64,000 nt of DNA from Streptoalloteichus tenebrarius (GTDB taxonomy: Bacteria > Actinomycetota > Actinomycetes > Mycobacteriales > Pseudonocardiaceae). Below, one piece after another: positions 49,095 to 56,458 of the stretch. A program made the translations under genes and the position numbers. Every line of letters begins with the position of its first letter. The first letter of the stretch is position 1. Where the stretch lies: NCBI RefSeq assembly GCF_024171885.1, contig NZ_JAMTCP010000006.1, positions 124,001 through 188,000 on the forward strand. The letters are read 5' to 3'. The notes beneath the pieces are model-generated. The model ran no database searches, was not told the DNA's origin, and was given only the letters and a program-made list of their open reading frames with translations.

Positions 49095-50315
49095 TCACAC
49101 GAGTGGGAGCGGCCACCGGTGCCATGCGTCCCGGTGACGCAACCACACGAACTGTGTGTCGTTGTTCGCCACGAGTCCGAACTCGTCGGGTGTGGGGCGA
49201 CCGAGGTCATGCCATAGCAGTGCTGTGGCTTCGACGGTGTCCCACAGCCGTCGGGGACCAGTTTGGGCGACGCGGCGGAGACCGTCTGGCTCAGGTTCGA
49301 TGAGGACTTCCGCCCGTGATCGGTCGGAGCCGGCAAGCAGAACGAACTCGCGGTCGCCGCCGTCAACGGGGTCGGGTTGGCGTCCACGCCCTATCGCCCG
49401 TACGCGGCGGAGCGCGAGTTGCAGCAGGAACCGGAACCCGTCGTCGTCGAGGTCGACGGGGTCGAGCCGGGTGGTGGTGCGGCTACCCTCCCGGTCGATG
49501 ACCGGCTCGACGGGGTGTTCGTCGGGGCCGTGCGGGTTGTCGACGTCCGAGCGCAGCCACATGAAGTGGCCACCCATCGGGAGAAACCGCCCCATCACCT
49601 CGTCGTCGTCCTCTTTGGTCAGCAGGCACAGCGTGCCGCCGGCGAGGTTGCCGCGCACGTTGGCGAGGATCTTCCCGCCGGGGGCGAGTTGCTTGATCCA
49701 CGCGGTGGGGATCTCGGGCACTGCCGCCGTCGCGATGATCCGGTCGTACGGGCCGTGCTCGGCCACCCCGTCGGCGCCGTCGCCGGTGACCAGCGCGGGG
49801 CGGTAGCCGAGGGAGGCGAGCCGGTCGCGGGCGGTGTCGACGAGGTCGGGGTCGATATCGACGCTGGCGACAGCGTGGTCACCGAGGCGGTGACACAGCA
49901 ACGCCGCGTTGTAGCCGGTGCCGGTTCCGATCTCCAACACGCGGTGTTCGTCGCGCACGTCGAGGGTTTCGAGCATTCGGGCCATGAGTGAGGGCATGGT
50001 GCTCGAACTGGTCGGCACGTGGAGCGGTTCACCGCTGGGCAGCCGGTACCCGCCCGCGTGGGGCTTGTGTTGGGTCACCAGGGAGTCATCGGAGTAGACC
50101 GCGGACAACCACTCCTCCCGGCTCCCCGGACCGTCTCCCGTCAAGGTTCGATAGCCCCCGTCGACCAGGCGCAGCACACGGGGCACAAACAGGTGTCGGG
50201 GCGTGGCGGTGAACGCGGCCCGCCAGTGTTGGCTCACGAGGTCACCCCGCTCGACAAGCGTCGACACCAGCGCTTCCGCTCGGGAGCGCCACTCGCTGTC
50301 CGGTACGTCAGTCAC
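49095..50315 (-). CDS. PIMT-like methyltransferase of the ATP-grasp peptide system
   Basis: 406 residues from the GTG at 50315, overlapping the ligase stop by 8 bp. The first half is protein-L-isoaspartate O-methyltransferase-like: the SSSTMPSLMARMLE segment matches the PIMT substrate loop, VLEIGTGTGYNAALL is SAM motif I, and DRIIATAAVPEIPTAW with LAPGGKILANV are later motifs. The second half (about 190 residues) is an extra domain seen in the RiPP-associated family. In known imiditides such an enzyme methylates an Asp of the stapled peptide, which then closes to an aspartimide. The same role is inferred here. Confidence 0.85.
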   Translation of the reverse strand: MTDVPDSEWRSRAEALVSTLVERGDLVSQHWRAAFTATPRHLFVPRVLRLVDGGYRTLTGDGPGSREEWLSAVYSDDSLVTQHKPHAGGYRLPSGEPLHVPTSSSTMPSLMARMLETLDVRDEHRVLEIGTGTGYNAALLCHRLGDHAVASVDIDPDLVDTARDRLASLGYRPALVTGDGADGVAEHGPYDRIIATAAVPEIPTAWIKQLAPGGKILANVRGNLAGGTLCLLTKEDDDEVMGRFLPMGGHFMWLRSDVDNPHGPDEHPVEPVIDREGSRTTTRLDPVDLDDDGFRFLLQLALRRVRAIGRGRQPDPVDGGDREFVLLAGSDRSRAEVLIEPEPDGLRRVAQTGPRRLWDTVEATALLWHDLGRPTPDEFGLVANNDTQFVWLRHRDAWHRWPLPLV

Positions 50316-51264
50316 ACGTTGTCCTTCCGGTGAGCACGTCGGCGACCGCAGACGCGATGGGTAGACCGGTGTGGGCGGCGATCCAACCCCACTGGCCGTT
50401 CGGGTTGCACTCCAAGAACCACCATTCGCCCTCAGGGGTGACGACGAAGTCGAAGGCGCCGAACACGAGGTCGAAGCGCCGGAGGTACGCCGCGACGGCC
50501 TCAGCGATATGGGAGGGCACATCGACCGGTTCGTAGGTGTGGGCGTCGTAGTCGGAGCGCCAATCGAGGTAGGCCGCTTCGGACGCAGCATGGATGGCGA
50601 CCGCGAACAAGCGGTGTCCGACGGCGGTCAACCGCACGTCGTAACGTTTGGGCACCCACTCCTGAAACTGGTGGGCTGTCAACGCGATGGCGTCGTCGTC
50701 GAGGTCGGCGGGGTCGACGACAGTCGCGTAGATCAGACGAGTGGTGTCGCCCTTGATCACGGGAGAGCTGAGCGGCTTGTACACGAGCCGGGAGACTGTG
50801 CGGGCGAACGCTCGAACGTCGGTGGCGCGGTTGGTGACGAGAGTGCGTGGGACACGCATCCCGACTTCCGCGGCGATCCTCAGTTGCGTCACCTTGAACT
50901 CGGCGTCGGCCACCTTGGACGGATGGTTCACCCACAACACTCCCGGTAACGACAACACGAGTGCGCCCAACCCGTGGCGGGCCTCACGGGCGGCGAACCG
51001 GCGAACCTCACCCGTCAGATGGTCGGGAAACCGGAACCCGGTCGGGCGCCGGTAGTAGACGGCGGTGACCTCGGCGAGGGACACCTCGCAGTCGTCGTAG
51101 ACGAGCCGACCGGCCCAGGACGTTCCTGGGCCGGTCGCCGCGAACGACAGGCGTTCGGGGAAGTCGGCGAAGTCGCATCGCAGGTTGGGCAGGCCGCGCT
51201 CGTCGAGCACGGCGCGGACGCGCTCTGCGGTCAGGTCGCCGGCTTGCGTCAAGATGAGAATCAC
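50308..51264 (-). CDS. ATP-grasp ribosomal peptide maturase (graspetide ligase)
   Basis: 318 residues from a GTG at 51264 that begins right after the precursor stop (TGAGTG). ATP-grasp features include LVYKPLSSP with the ATP-binding Lys, FQEWVPKRYDVRLTAVG (the conserved D-R pair of graspetide ligases) and FLECNPNGQWGWI with the metal-binding Glu and Asn. The N-terminal about 110 residues (YYRRPTGFRFPD) match the family's leader-binding half. The enzyme would activate Asp/Glu side chains and join them to Thr/Ser/Lys side chains of the precursor. Confidence 0.9.
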   Translation of the reverse strand: MILILTQAGDLTAERVRAVLDERGLPNLRCDFADFPERLSFAATGPGTSWAGRLVYDDCEVSLAEVTAVYYRRPTGFRFPDHLTGEVRRFAAREARHGLGALVLSLPGVLWVNHPSKVADAEFKVTQLRIAAEVGMRVPRTLVTNRATDVRAFARTVSRLVYKPLSSPVIKGDTTRLIYATVVDPADLDDDAIALTAHQFQEWVPKRYDVRLTAVGHRLFAVAIHAASEAAYLDWRSDYDAHTYEPVDVPSHIAEAVAAYLRRFDLVFGAFDFVVTPEGEWWFLECNPNGQWGWIAAHTGLPIASAVADVLTGRTTCD

Positions 51265-51528
51265 TCAGTCGACCTCGACCTCGACCTCGACGTTGTCCTG
51301 AACGGTCACCTCACGGCCGTCCTCGTTGTAGGTGGTCGCCTCTTGGCGGGTTTGGGTTTGATAGGTCTTGTTGTGCTTGCCGCCGGTCAGTGGGGTGGGC
51401 ACGACGGCGAACCGCATCCCGAACGGGACCACACCGTGGGAAACCTCGGGCTCGGCAGGCCGATCGGCCGGCGAGAGCAGCGGCATACGGTGGCACACCG
51501 CCATCACGGGATCATCGATGACCGGCAT
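51265..51528 (-). CDS. Graspetide (ATP-grasp target RiPP) precursor peptide
   Basis: 87 residues, ATG at 51528 with GGAG six bases upstream. The leader contains PFGMRF (35-40), the motif known to dock on graspetide ligases. After GGK (49-51) the core is rich in Thr (55, 58, 60, 65, 66, 75) followed by acidic residues (Glu63, Glu69, Asp70, Glu73, Asp78, Glu81, Glu83, Glu85, Asp87). Asp70-Gly71 is the only Asp-Gly and a likely aspartimide site. The C-terminus NVEVEVEVD is strikingly periodic. No protease or exporter gene is nearby. The ligase follows without a gap. Confidence 0.82.
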   Translation of the reverse strand: MPVIDDPVMAVCHRMPLLSPADRPAEPEVSHGVVPFGMRFAVVPTPLTGGKHNKTYQTQTRQEATTYNEDGREVTVQDNVEVEVEVD

Positions 51529-51565
51529 AACTCACTCCGTTCAGTCACTCCAGGTGTCTACCCGA

Positions 51566-51838
51566 TTACTCTTCTGGTTCTTTGTCGATAGCGCGAGGTC
51601 TTTCCGGGCGTTTCGGGGTTCGCTTCACCTCCTGCTTCTCTCGCTTCGTGAGCGTCCGAGCGAGGCCGAGGCAGACTCGGCAAGCCTGCTGAGGGTCGGC
51701 AGGGCGACGGATGGCGACCAACGGACGCCACACCTCGCCGCGGCAGCGGTCCCTCACGAGCCTGCTGTCAGGCTCCGGGGTGGCGAGGTGGGCGTCGTGG
51801 TCAGCGAGCGAACGCACGTACCAAAGGACTATGCCCAC
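51566..51838 (-). CDS. Small hypothetical protein upstream of the graspetide precursor
   Basis: 90 residues, GTG at 51838; an internal GTG at about 51820 (MRSLADHDAHL) is an alternative start. His14/His17, Cys32 and CRVC (Cys53, Cys56) could form a zinc site. The C-terminal third is Lys/Arg/Glu-rich (TKREKQEVKRTPKRPERPR). No family recognised. It lies 8 bp after the previous gene and 37 bp before the precursor, in the same operon. Confidence 0.55.
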   Translation of the reverse strand: MGIVLWYVRSLADHDAHLATPEPDSRLVRDRCRGEVWRPLVAIRRPADPQQACRVCLGLARTLTKREKQEVKRTPKRPERPRAIDKEPEE

Positions 51839-51845
51839 GACGGCA

Positions 51846-52310
51846 TCACCCGCTCGCCACGGGCTGACATCCCGTCGACAGGATCGGAACGGGAAGGCCG
51901 GTCGGAAACCAGTCCGCCATCACGAGCGCGGGCAAGTCCGTGTGCTCGTCGAGCCGGGGAAGCTGGGCGGTGGGTGCGCCCACCATGTCGAAGAACCGAC
52001 CGTCGACCCAGTTGTGGTGTCGGACGTATGGGCGGATGCGGGACGGTGTCCAGTCGGCCGGGTCGATGGGGACAGCAACCGGCTCACTCTCCTCAGGCGC
52101 CCATGTGAGGGTTCGCTCGGCCGCTCCGTCGTCGGGCTCATCGTCGACACGCCGAAGGTGGTGACGAGCCGTTGCTCGACGGGCGAGGGTGGCAACGGTG
52201 AGCGTCCCCTCACCGGCACCGGCGTGCTGGGGTCGCCGGCGGATCATCGGCCATAACGTCGCGATGACACTGGCACTGACGACCACGGCGAGGATCACGG
52301 TGATGTTCAT
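51846..52310 (-). CDS. Hypothetical protein with N-terminal membrane anchor
   Basis: 154 residues, ATG at 52310 with GGAG seven bases upstream. A hydrophobic helix (about residues 3-20) is followed by a basic stretch (RRRPQ) and a soluble domain. That domain contains DPADWTPSRIRPYVRHHNWVDGRFFDM in pieces (DPADWTPSRIRPYVRHHNW; VDGRFFDM). No known family. Part of the same run of genes as the graspetide cluster. Confidence 0.55.
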   Translation of the reverse strand: MNITVILAVVVSASVIATLWPMIRRRPQHAGAGEGTLTVATLARRATARHHLRRVDDEPDDGAAERTLTWAPEESEPVAVPIDPADWTPSRIRPYVRHHNWVDGRFFDMVGAPTAQLPRLDEHTDLPALVMADWFPTGLPVPILSTGCQPVASG

Positions 52311-52391
52311 GAGTCTTCTCCCTGGGCACGCCGCACAGCTCGCGGCTGGCCGGAAGTGAGAAAGGAGAAAGGAAGGAAAGGGGAAACTGCG

Positions 52392-52565
52392 CTACCAGCG
52401 GCGGTTCCGCCGCATCCGGCGTTCGTAGGAGCGCCACCAGAACCAGCTAGCGATCCGATCCGCCCAGCGAGCGAGAAGGGGCAGCCTCGCCACAAGGATC
52501 AATAACTCGGCGAGCGCGGCACCCATGACGACGGACTGCCACAGGGCGAGCCACACGGGGAACAC
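52392..52565 (-). CDS. 57-residue small membrane protein
   Basis: The GTG at 52565 starts one base after the stop of the primase-like gene (TGACGTG), so translation is probably coupled. There is one hydrophobic segment (about residues 1-30, VFPVWLALWQSVVMGAALAE then LLILVARLPLLARW), an aromatic stretch (SWFWWRSYERR) and a very basic tail (RRMRRNRRW). Such small basic membrane proteins are common in actinomycete plasmids and AICEs (spread-type proteins), but no family is assigned. Confidence 0.6.
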   Translation of the reverse strand: MFPVWLALWQSVVMGAALAELLILVARLPLLARWADRIASWFWWRSYERRMRRNRRW

Positions 52566-52566
52566 G

Positions 52567-53202
52567 TCACCCTCGGCTCGGCGACGTCGTCGGCCACTGC
52601 GTGACCGCGACGAGCGCGGCCTGCACCGCCAGCGACGACCCCAGCCGCCATCCCAGGGACGACGGCGAGACCCACCACGTCACCACGCCACAGCGGACCG
52701 GGGTCGGCGGCAGCGGCACGAGCGACCCGGCCGGCAGCACCTCGACACCGGGCACGGTGGCAAGGTCAGGGCGGAGGGCAGCGCCCGGGGCGACGAAGAA
52801 GCGGACGACGCTCGGCGACACCGCGACTGGGCACGGGTTGTGCCGCCATGGCATCGTGTGCGTGGCTGCCATGGCGACCGTCGTGGGCGCGGTGATCACG
52901 TCGAACTTCTCACCCGTGACGGCGAGCACCGACCACGGAGCCGTTCGCCACCACCGCGACACCCGGTACAGGTCGGACGTCGCCCGCTCGACGGGCAGGA
53001 CCGGCTCAAGATCACTCACTACTCGGGTGTGGTGGCCGCGGGTGTAGTGGCGTCCGTCCCAGATCGCACCCGGTAACAGCTTCCACCCGTGACGGGCGTA
53101 GTCCACCGCGGCATCCGCCCGGCGCGCCCACGGATGGACCGTCCTGTCCACTCGGCCGTCTCCCGTAGGAGCTTCGCCACGAGCCATGTGAGGTTTCGTC
53201 AA
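52567..53202 (-). CDS. Bifunctional primase-polymerase N-terminal-like protein
   Basis: About 211 residues. AGGAGG (53217-53212) best fits the TTG at 53202; an ATG at 53187 is possible. RRADAAVDYARHGWKLLPGAIWDGRHY is the prim-pol opening found in actinobacterial mobile elements (quoted in part: YARHGWKLLPGAIWDG). SVLAVTGEKFDVITAP follows. The catalytic acidic residues and the C-terminal helicase half of real prim-pols are not evident, so it is a single-domain, perhaps regulatory or degenerate, version. It is the first gene of the minus-strand run to the graspetide genes. Confidence 0.6.
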   Translation of the reverse strand: MTKPHMARGEAPTGDGRVDRTVHPWARRADAAVDYARHGWKLLPGAIWDGRHYTRGHHTRVVSDLEPVLPVERATSDLYRVSRWWRTAPWSVLAVTGEKFDVITAPTTVAMAATHTMPWRHNPCPVAVSPSVVRFFVAPGAALRPDLATVPGVEVLPAGSLVPLPPTPVRCGVVTWWVSPSSLGWRLGSSLAVQAALVAVTQWPTTSPSRG

Positions 53203-53274
53203 CGCGCCTGCCCTCCTCAATGAGAGACAGAAGGTGATCGAGAGAGACGCGAAGCTAGGACGTTGACAGCAGAA

Positions 53275-53296
53275 GAGGTTTCCTCAGAGGAAACTC
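53275..53296. promoter_or_regulatory. Operator-like palindrome between the prim-pol and XRE genes
   Basis: GAGGTTTCCTC (53275-53285) and GAGGAAACTC (53287-53296) form an inverted repeat around one base, with one unpaired G. TTGACA at 53263-53268 lies just left of it. The position in the divergent promoter region makes it a candidate autoregulatory site for the XRE protein. Confidence 0.5.
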
Positions 53297-53336
53297 GAGG
53301 CTGGTGTACCCGTTCGGGCGCACGTACCGTCAGGTC

Positions 53337-54542
53337 ATGACCACTGGCGAGGCACCCCAGATCGGGACGGCCATCCGGCGGATGCGCCGCTGGCGCGGCA
53401 TGACACTCGACGCGCTTGCCGGCCTCAGCGGCCTGAGCAAGGGGTACCTCTCTCGCATCGAGAACGGGCGGCAGGCGGTCGAGCGGCGTTCGACGCTTGC
53501 CAAGATCGCTAATGCTCTGAGGTGTAGCGTCGGCGACCTCACCGGCACCTTCGTGCCCAGCGGCCAAGGCGACAGCGATGTGCACGCCGCGATTCCCGAC
53601 ATCCAGTTCGCCTTGGTGACAACCAGCCTTGACCACACACGCGTCGCGCCTCAGCGCCCGGTCACTGAGCTGAAAGCCGAGACAGCTAGGGTCGCCGACG
53701 CACGGCAAGCCTGCGAGTACGTCGAGGTGGGCCGCGCTCTGCCATCGCTTCTGGTTGACCTGCACGCAACCGCTGTGAAGGGCACCGGAGACGACAGGCA
53801 TGAAGCCCTACGGTGCTTGGTCCTGGCTTGTCAGGTCACGACTCTGCTCGTCCGCAACCTCGGGGAAGGTTTGCTCGCGTGGAACGCGGCGCAGCGGGGA
53901 TGCCAAGCCGCTGACCGCTTGGGCGACCCGCTGTGGGGAGGCGTTGCGGCTTTCGCCTACACGCAGGCGCTCATCTCACTGGGTGCCTACGACGAAGCAC
54001 ACGAGCACGCCCGGCAAGCGGCGGAGGGGCTCCGGGCAGACGACGACAAGAGCATCCAGGTCTACGGCACGTCCATTCTGACCGCCGGCTTCTGCGCCGT
54101 CACGGCGGAGTCCGGGCAGGCTGACGCCGAGATCGCTGAGGCGAGGAACCTTGCCCAGCGCGTGGAACACCCGAACGCGTTCTGGCTGGGATTCAGCACC
54201 GCCAACGTCGACCTCTGGCGGATGTCCATCGCGTTGGAAGCAGAGGACCCGGTCGTGGCAGCCGAGGTCGCTGAGCAACTCGCCCCGGAGACGATCCCGC
54301 TGCGGTCTCGCAGGGCGGCGTTCTTCATCGACTACGCCCGGTCCCTGGCAGGACTCCGGCGACCGGACCGGGACGTGGTCGAGCTGCTTCGCCGCGCTGA
54401 GCAACTCGCGCCGCTGCGTACTCGAAACAACGTCTTCGTCCGGAGCATGGTCACGGAGATGATCGAGCGATCGCGTCGCGACTCAGGCGGGCGCGAGCTG
54501 CTCGGACTGGCCGAACGGATGGGGCTGGTCAGGACCGTCTGA
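53337..54542 (+). CDS. XRE-family regulator with long helical C-terminal domain
   Basis: 401 residues from the ATG at 53337; a GTG at 53304 is in frame. The HTH is at about residues 8-62 (GTAIRRMRRWRGMTLDALAG, SGLSKGYLSRIENGRQAVER). The rest is TPR-like helical repeats (LISLGAYDEAHEHARQAAEGL and similar), as in regulators that sense peptides or partner proteins. It is transcribed away from the prim-pol/graspetide genes and is the likely regulator of that run. Confidence 0.82.
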   Translation: MTTGEAPQIGTAIRRMRRWRGMTLDALAGLSGLSKGYLSRIENGRQAVERRSTLAKIANALRCSVGDLTGTFVPSGQGDSDVHAAIPDIQFALVTTSLDHTRVAPQRPVTELKAETARVADARQACEYVEVGRALPSLLVDLHATAVKGTGDDRHEALRCLVLACQVTTLLVRNLGEGLLAWNAAQRGCQAADRLGDPLWGGVAAFAYTQALISLGAYDEAHEHARQAAEGLRADDDKSIQVYGTSILTAGFCAVTAESGQADAEIAEARNLAQRVEHPNAFWLGFSTANVDLWRMSIALEAEDPVVAAEVAEQLAPETIPLRSRRAAFFIDYARSLAGLRRPDRDVVELLRRAEQLAPLRTRNNVFVRSMVTEMIERSRRDSGGRELLGLAERMGLVRTV

Positions 54543-54710
54543 GGCGCCGACCCTTCGCCGGTGAACTGGACATCGCCGGGGCGCTCTCCGTTCTGCCGCT
54601 TCGCTCGTTGGTGGTAGCGCCCCTTGGAACCTGATCCTCACAGTCGCCCTCCTGTGGTTGTGGGGTGCGGCACCGGTGACCGGTCAGGGGCGGGGTCAAC
54701 GAGCCCGCTT

Positions 54711-54736
54711 GGCTGGCACGTTGGTACGTGCCAACC
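54711..54736. promoter_or_regulatory. Operator-like inverted repeat upstream of the GntR gene
   Basis: GGCTGGCACGT and ACGTGCCAACC flank TGGT (10 of 11 positions pair), and TTGGTACGTGCC overlaps it. The half-site ACGTACCAA recurs at 55619-55627 just after the GntR gene, and TTGGTACGTGC occurs on the minus strand at 51824-51814. The 317-bp gap (54543-54859) that holds it has no other gene I can support. GntR regulators of AICEs bind such repeats. Confidence 0.5.
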
Positions 54737-54859
54737 AATGCAAGTAGTAAAAGGGCGTGTCGGTTCAAGAGGGGAGTAGACCCGAGGAAGAGCTGAGCAG
54801 GCGGCCCCGGGCGAGAGGGTCATGGCAGGTACGTCGGGGCCACACGGATGGAGCAGAGC

Positions 54860-55603
54860 ATGACCAAGTGGCGGCAGATCGCCGACGCACTCCGCGAGAA
54901 GATCGAGGCGGGTGAGTACCGGCCTGGTCAACGACTTCCCACGGAGCCGGAGCTTCAAGAACAGTACGACGTAAGCCGAAACACCGTGCGTCAGGCTGTG
55001 TCTTCGCTCGTCGCCGAGGGCCTGCTTCTGGTCGAGCGCGGTCAGGGGACACGTGTCCGCCCTCGAAGCGAGGTTCGCCGCTTGGCTCGGTCGCGGCTCT
55101 CGCGTGAGGAACGCAAGCAGGGGCGCGGCGCGTTCCTCTCCGATGCGACACAGGCAGGCTTCACGCCGTCTGTGCAGGTTCGAGTGTCAGTTGGACAGGC
55201 TGACACACGCACCGCGGAGCTTCTCCAAATCGCCGAAGGCGACAGTGTCCTTCGCCGTGAGCGGATCATGAGCGCAGACGGAAGGCCGATGCAGCTCGCC
55301 ACGTCGCAGCTCCCAAGGTCGATCACCCATGGCATGCAGATCGAAGAGGAGGAATCGGGGCCGGGCGGAACGTACGCACGACTGGAAGAAGCAGGCCACC
55401 ATCTCAGCCATTTCGTCGAGGAAGTCGCGGTGCGCATGCCGTCGGCCGCCGAGGTTGAGACGCTGCAACTGTTGCCCGGCACACCTGTTTTCGCGATCAC
55501 GCGCATCGCGTACGCCGGGAGCCCAGCGAAGCCGGTGGAGCTGAACGACATCGTCCTCGCGGGGGATCAGGTCCGGCTCGTCTACGAGATCCCCGCCGAG
55601 TAG
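54860..55603 (+). CDS. GntR/HutC-family transcriptional regulator (KorSA-like)
   Basis: 247 residues from the ATG at 54860, which has GGAG eight bases upstream; an ATG at 54848 is possible. The winged HTH is at about residues 5-65 (LREKIEAGEYRPGQRLPTEP, YDVSRNTVRQAVSSLVAEGL). The UTRA ligand-binding domain follows (about 95-245, with RRERIMSADGRPMQLATSQL and PGTPVFAITRIAY). GntR proteins such as KorSA repress excision and replication genes in AICEs. The role here is inferred from context. Ends at a terminator. Confidence 0.85.
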   Translation: MTKWRQIADALREKIEAGEYRPGQRLPTEPELQEQYDVSRNTVRQAVSSLVAEGLLLVERGQGTRVRPRSEVRRLARSRLSREERKQGRGAFLSDATQAGFTPSVQVRVSVGQADTRTAELLQIAEGDSVLRRERIMSADGRPMQLATSQLPRSITHGMQIEEEESGPGGTYARLEEAGHHLSHFVEEVAVRMPSAAEVETLQLLPGTPVFAITRIAYAGSPAKPVELNDIVLAGDQVRLVYEIPAE

Positions 55604-55663
55604 CACCGGTAGACGCCCACGTACCAAAACGTCCAACCTCAACCAACCCCCGGCTGTCGAACA

Positions 55664-55696
55664 AACACCCCGCCGAACCTCGTTCGTCGGGGTGTT
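55664..55696 (+). terminator. Terminator of the GntR gene
   Basis: A 15-position stem with one mismatch (55664-55678 with 55682-55696) and a three-base loop, 60 bp after the stop. Confidence 0.75.
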
Positions 55697-55838
55697 CACC
55701 TTGTCCAGGAAGTCGCTAGTCTCACGCGGTAGCTATCTGACTACTGAGCGCCATCATCGTGTACGGGCTAACCGAAGACCGGTCAAGGCGGACGAGGTGC
55801 CATGCATCAAAACGGACCGCACGAACATAAGGTTTCAC

Positions 55839-56400
55839 ATGAACCTTGGAAGAAGGTTCGCCTCCACCATCCGAGCGTTTGAACTTGTAATTGTTCCTGG
55901 ACTGGTTCAGATAGCCGAATACACACGGCACGTTTTCGTCTCTTTGGCGAAGTTTCATCAAACGCCACGCGACACCGACGAAGCGGTTCGTATTCGACTC
56001 GAACGGCAACGCGCCCTGTATGACAGTGCGAAACGTATCGAGCTGCTCATGTGCGAGTCTGCCGTTCGGTACTTCGTCTGTCCACCTGACGTCATGGTGG
56101 CCCAGATCGACCGACTCCTCGCGCTGCTCAGTCTACCCACGGTGCGGTTGGGGATCATCCCTCTGGACACGAGGCTGCCCACTGTCCCCATCAATGGATT
56201 TCTCTGGCCGCCTACAATGGCGGCAAGCCACAGTGCCGGCAACCCGGAACAGTGCGTCGAGGTGGGGTCCTGTCGCACCTCAACCATGGTCCGCGACAGT
56301 AAGAACCTCGCTGGGCCGGTCCTGGCGTTCACGCATGGTTCCTGGTCCGCGTTCATCGAGACGGCAAAGTCCGGTGCCCTCGACCTCGACCAGTGGACCA
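55839..56400 (+). pseudogene. Chimeric remnant: DUF5753 regulator tail fused to DUF397
   Basis: From about 55839 the reading matches the DUF5753 domain (IRAFELVIVPGLVQIAEYTR; LLMCESAVRYFVCPPDVMVAQ; LGIIPLDTRLPTVPINGF), normally the C-terminal part of XRE regulators, but no HTH precedes it. From about 56197 it runs directly into a DUF397 sequence (PEQCVEVGSCRTSTMVRDSK; LAFTHGSWSAFI), which is normally a separate small gene behind the regulator. A deletion has joined them. The frame has no stop before the terminator at 56409, so the original end is lost too. The DNA around 55830-55960 is clearly lower in GC. Confidence 0.7.
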
Positions 56401-56408
56401 CTAGACGG

Positions 56409-56445
56409 GCGCCCCCCGGCGAACACGCGTTCGCCGGGGGGGCGC
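56409..56445. terminator. Terminator between the DUF397 remnant and the integrase remnant
   Basis: A 16-bp GC-rich stem (56409-56424 with 56429-56445, one bulged G) and loop ACGC separate two convergent decayed genes. Confidence 0.75.
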
Positions 56446-56458
56446 TCGCTGTCTACGG

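Noticed and set aside
51814-51824. Third GntR-like half-site as a certain operator
   Set aside because: It lies inside a predicted coding sequence and is only 11 bp long, so chance cannot be excluded; kept only as a hint.
54529-54768. 79-codon frame on the minus strand after the XRE gene
   Set aside because: It overlaps the XRE end and the operator repeat, has low complexity in its second half and no ribosome binding site.
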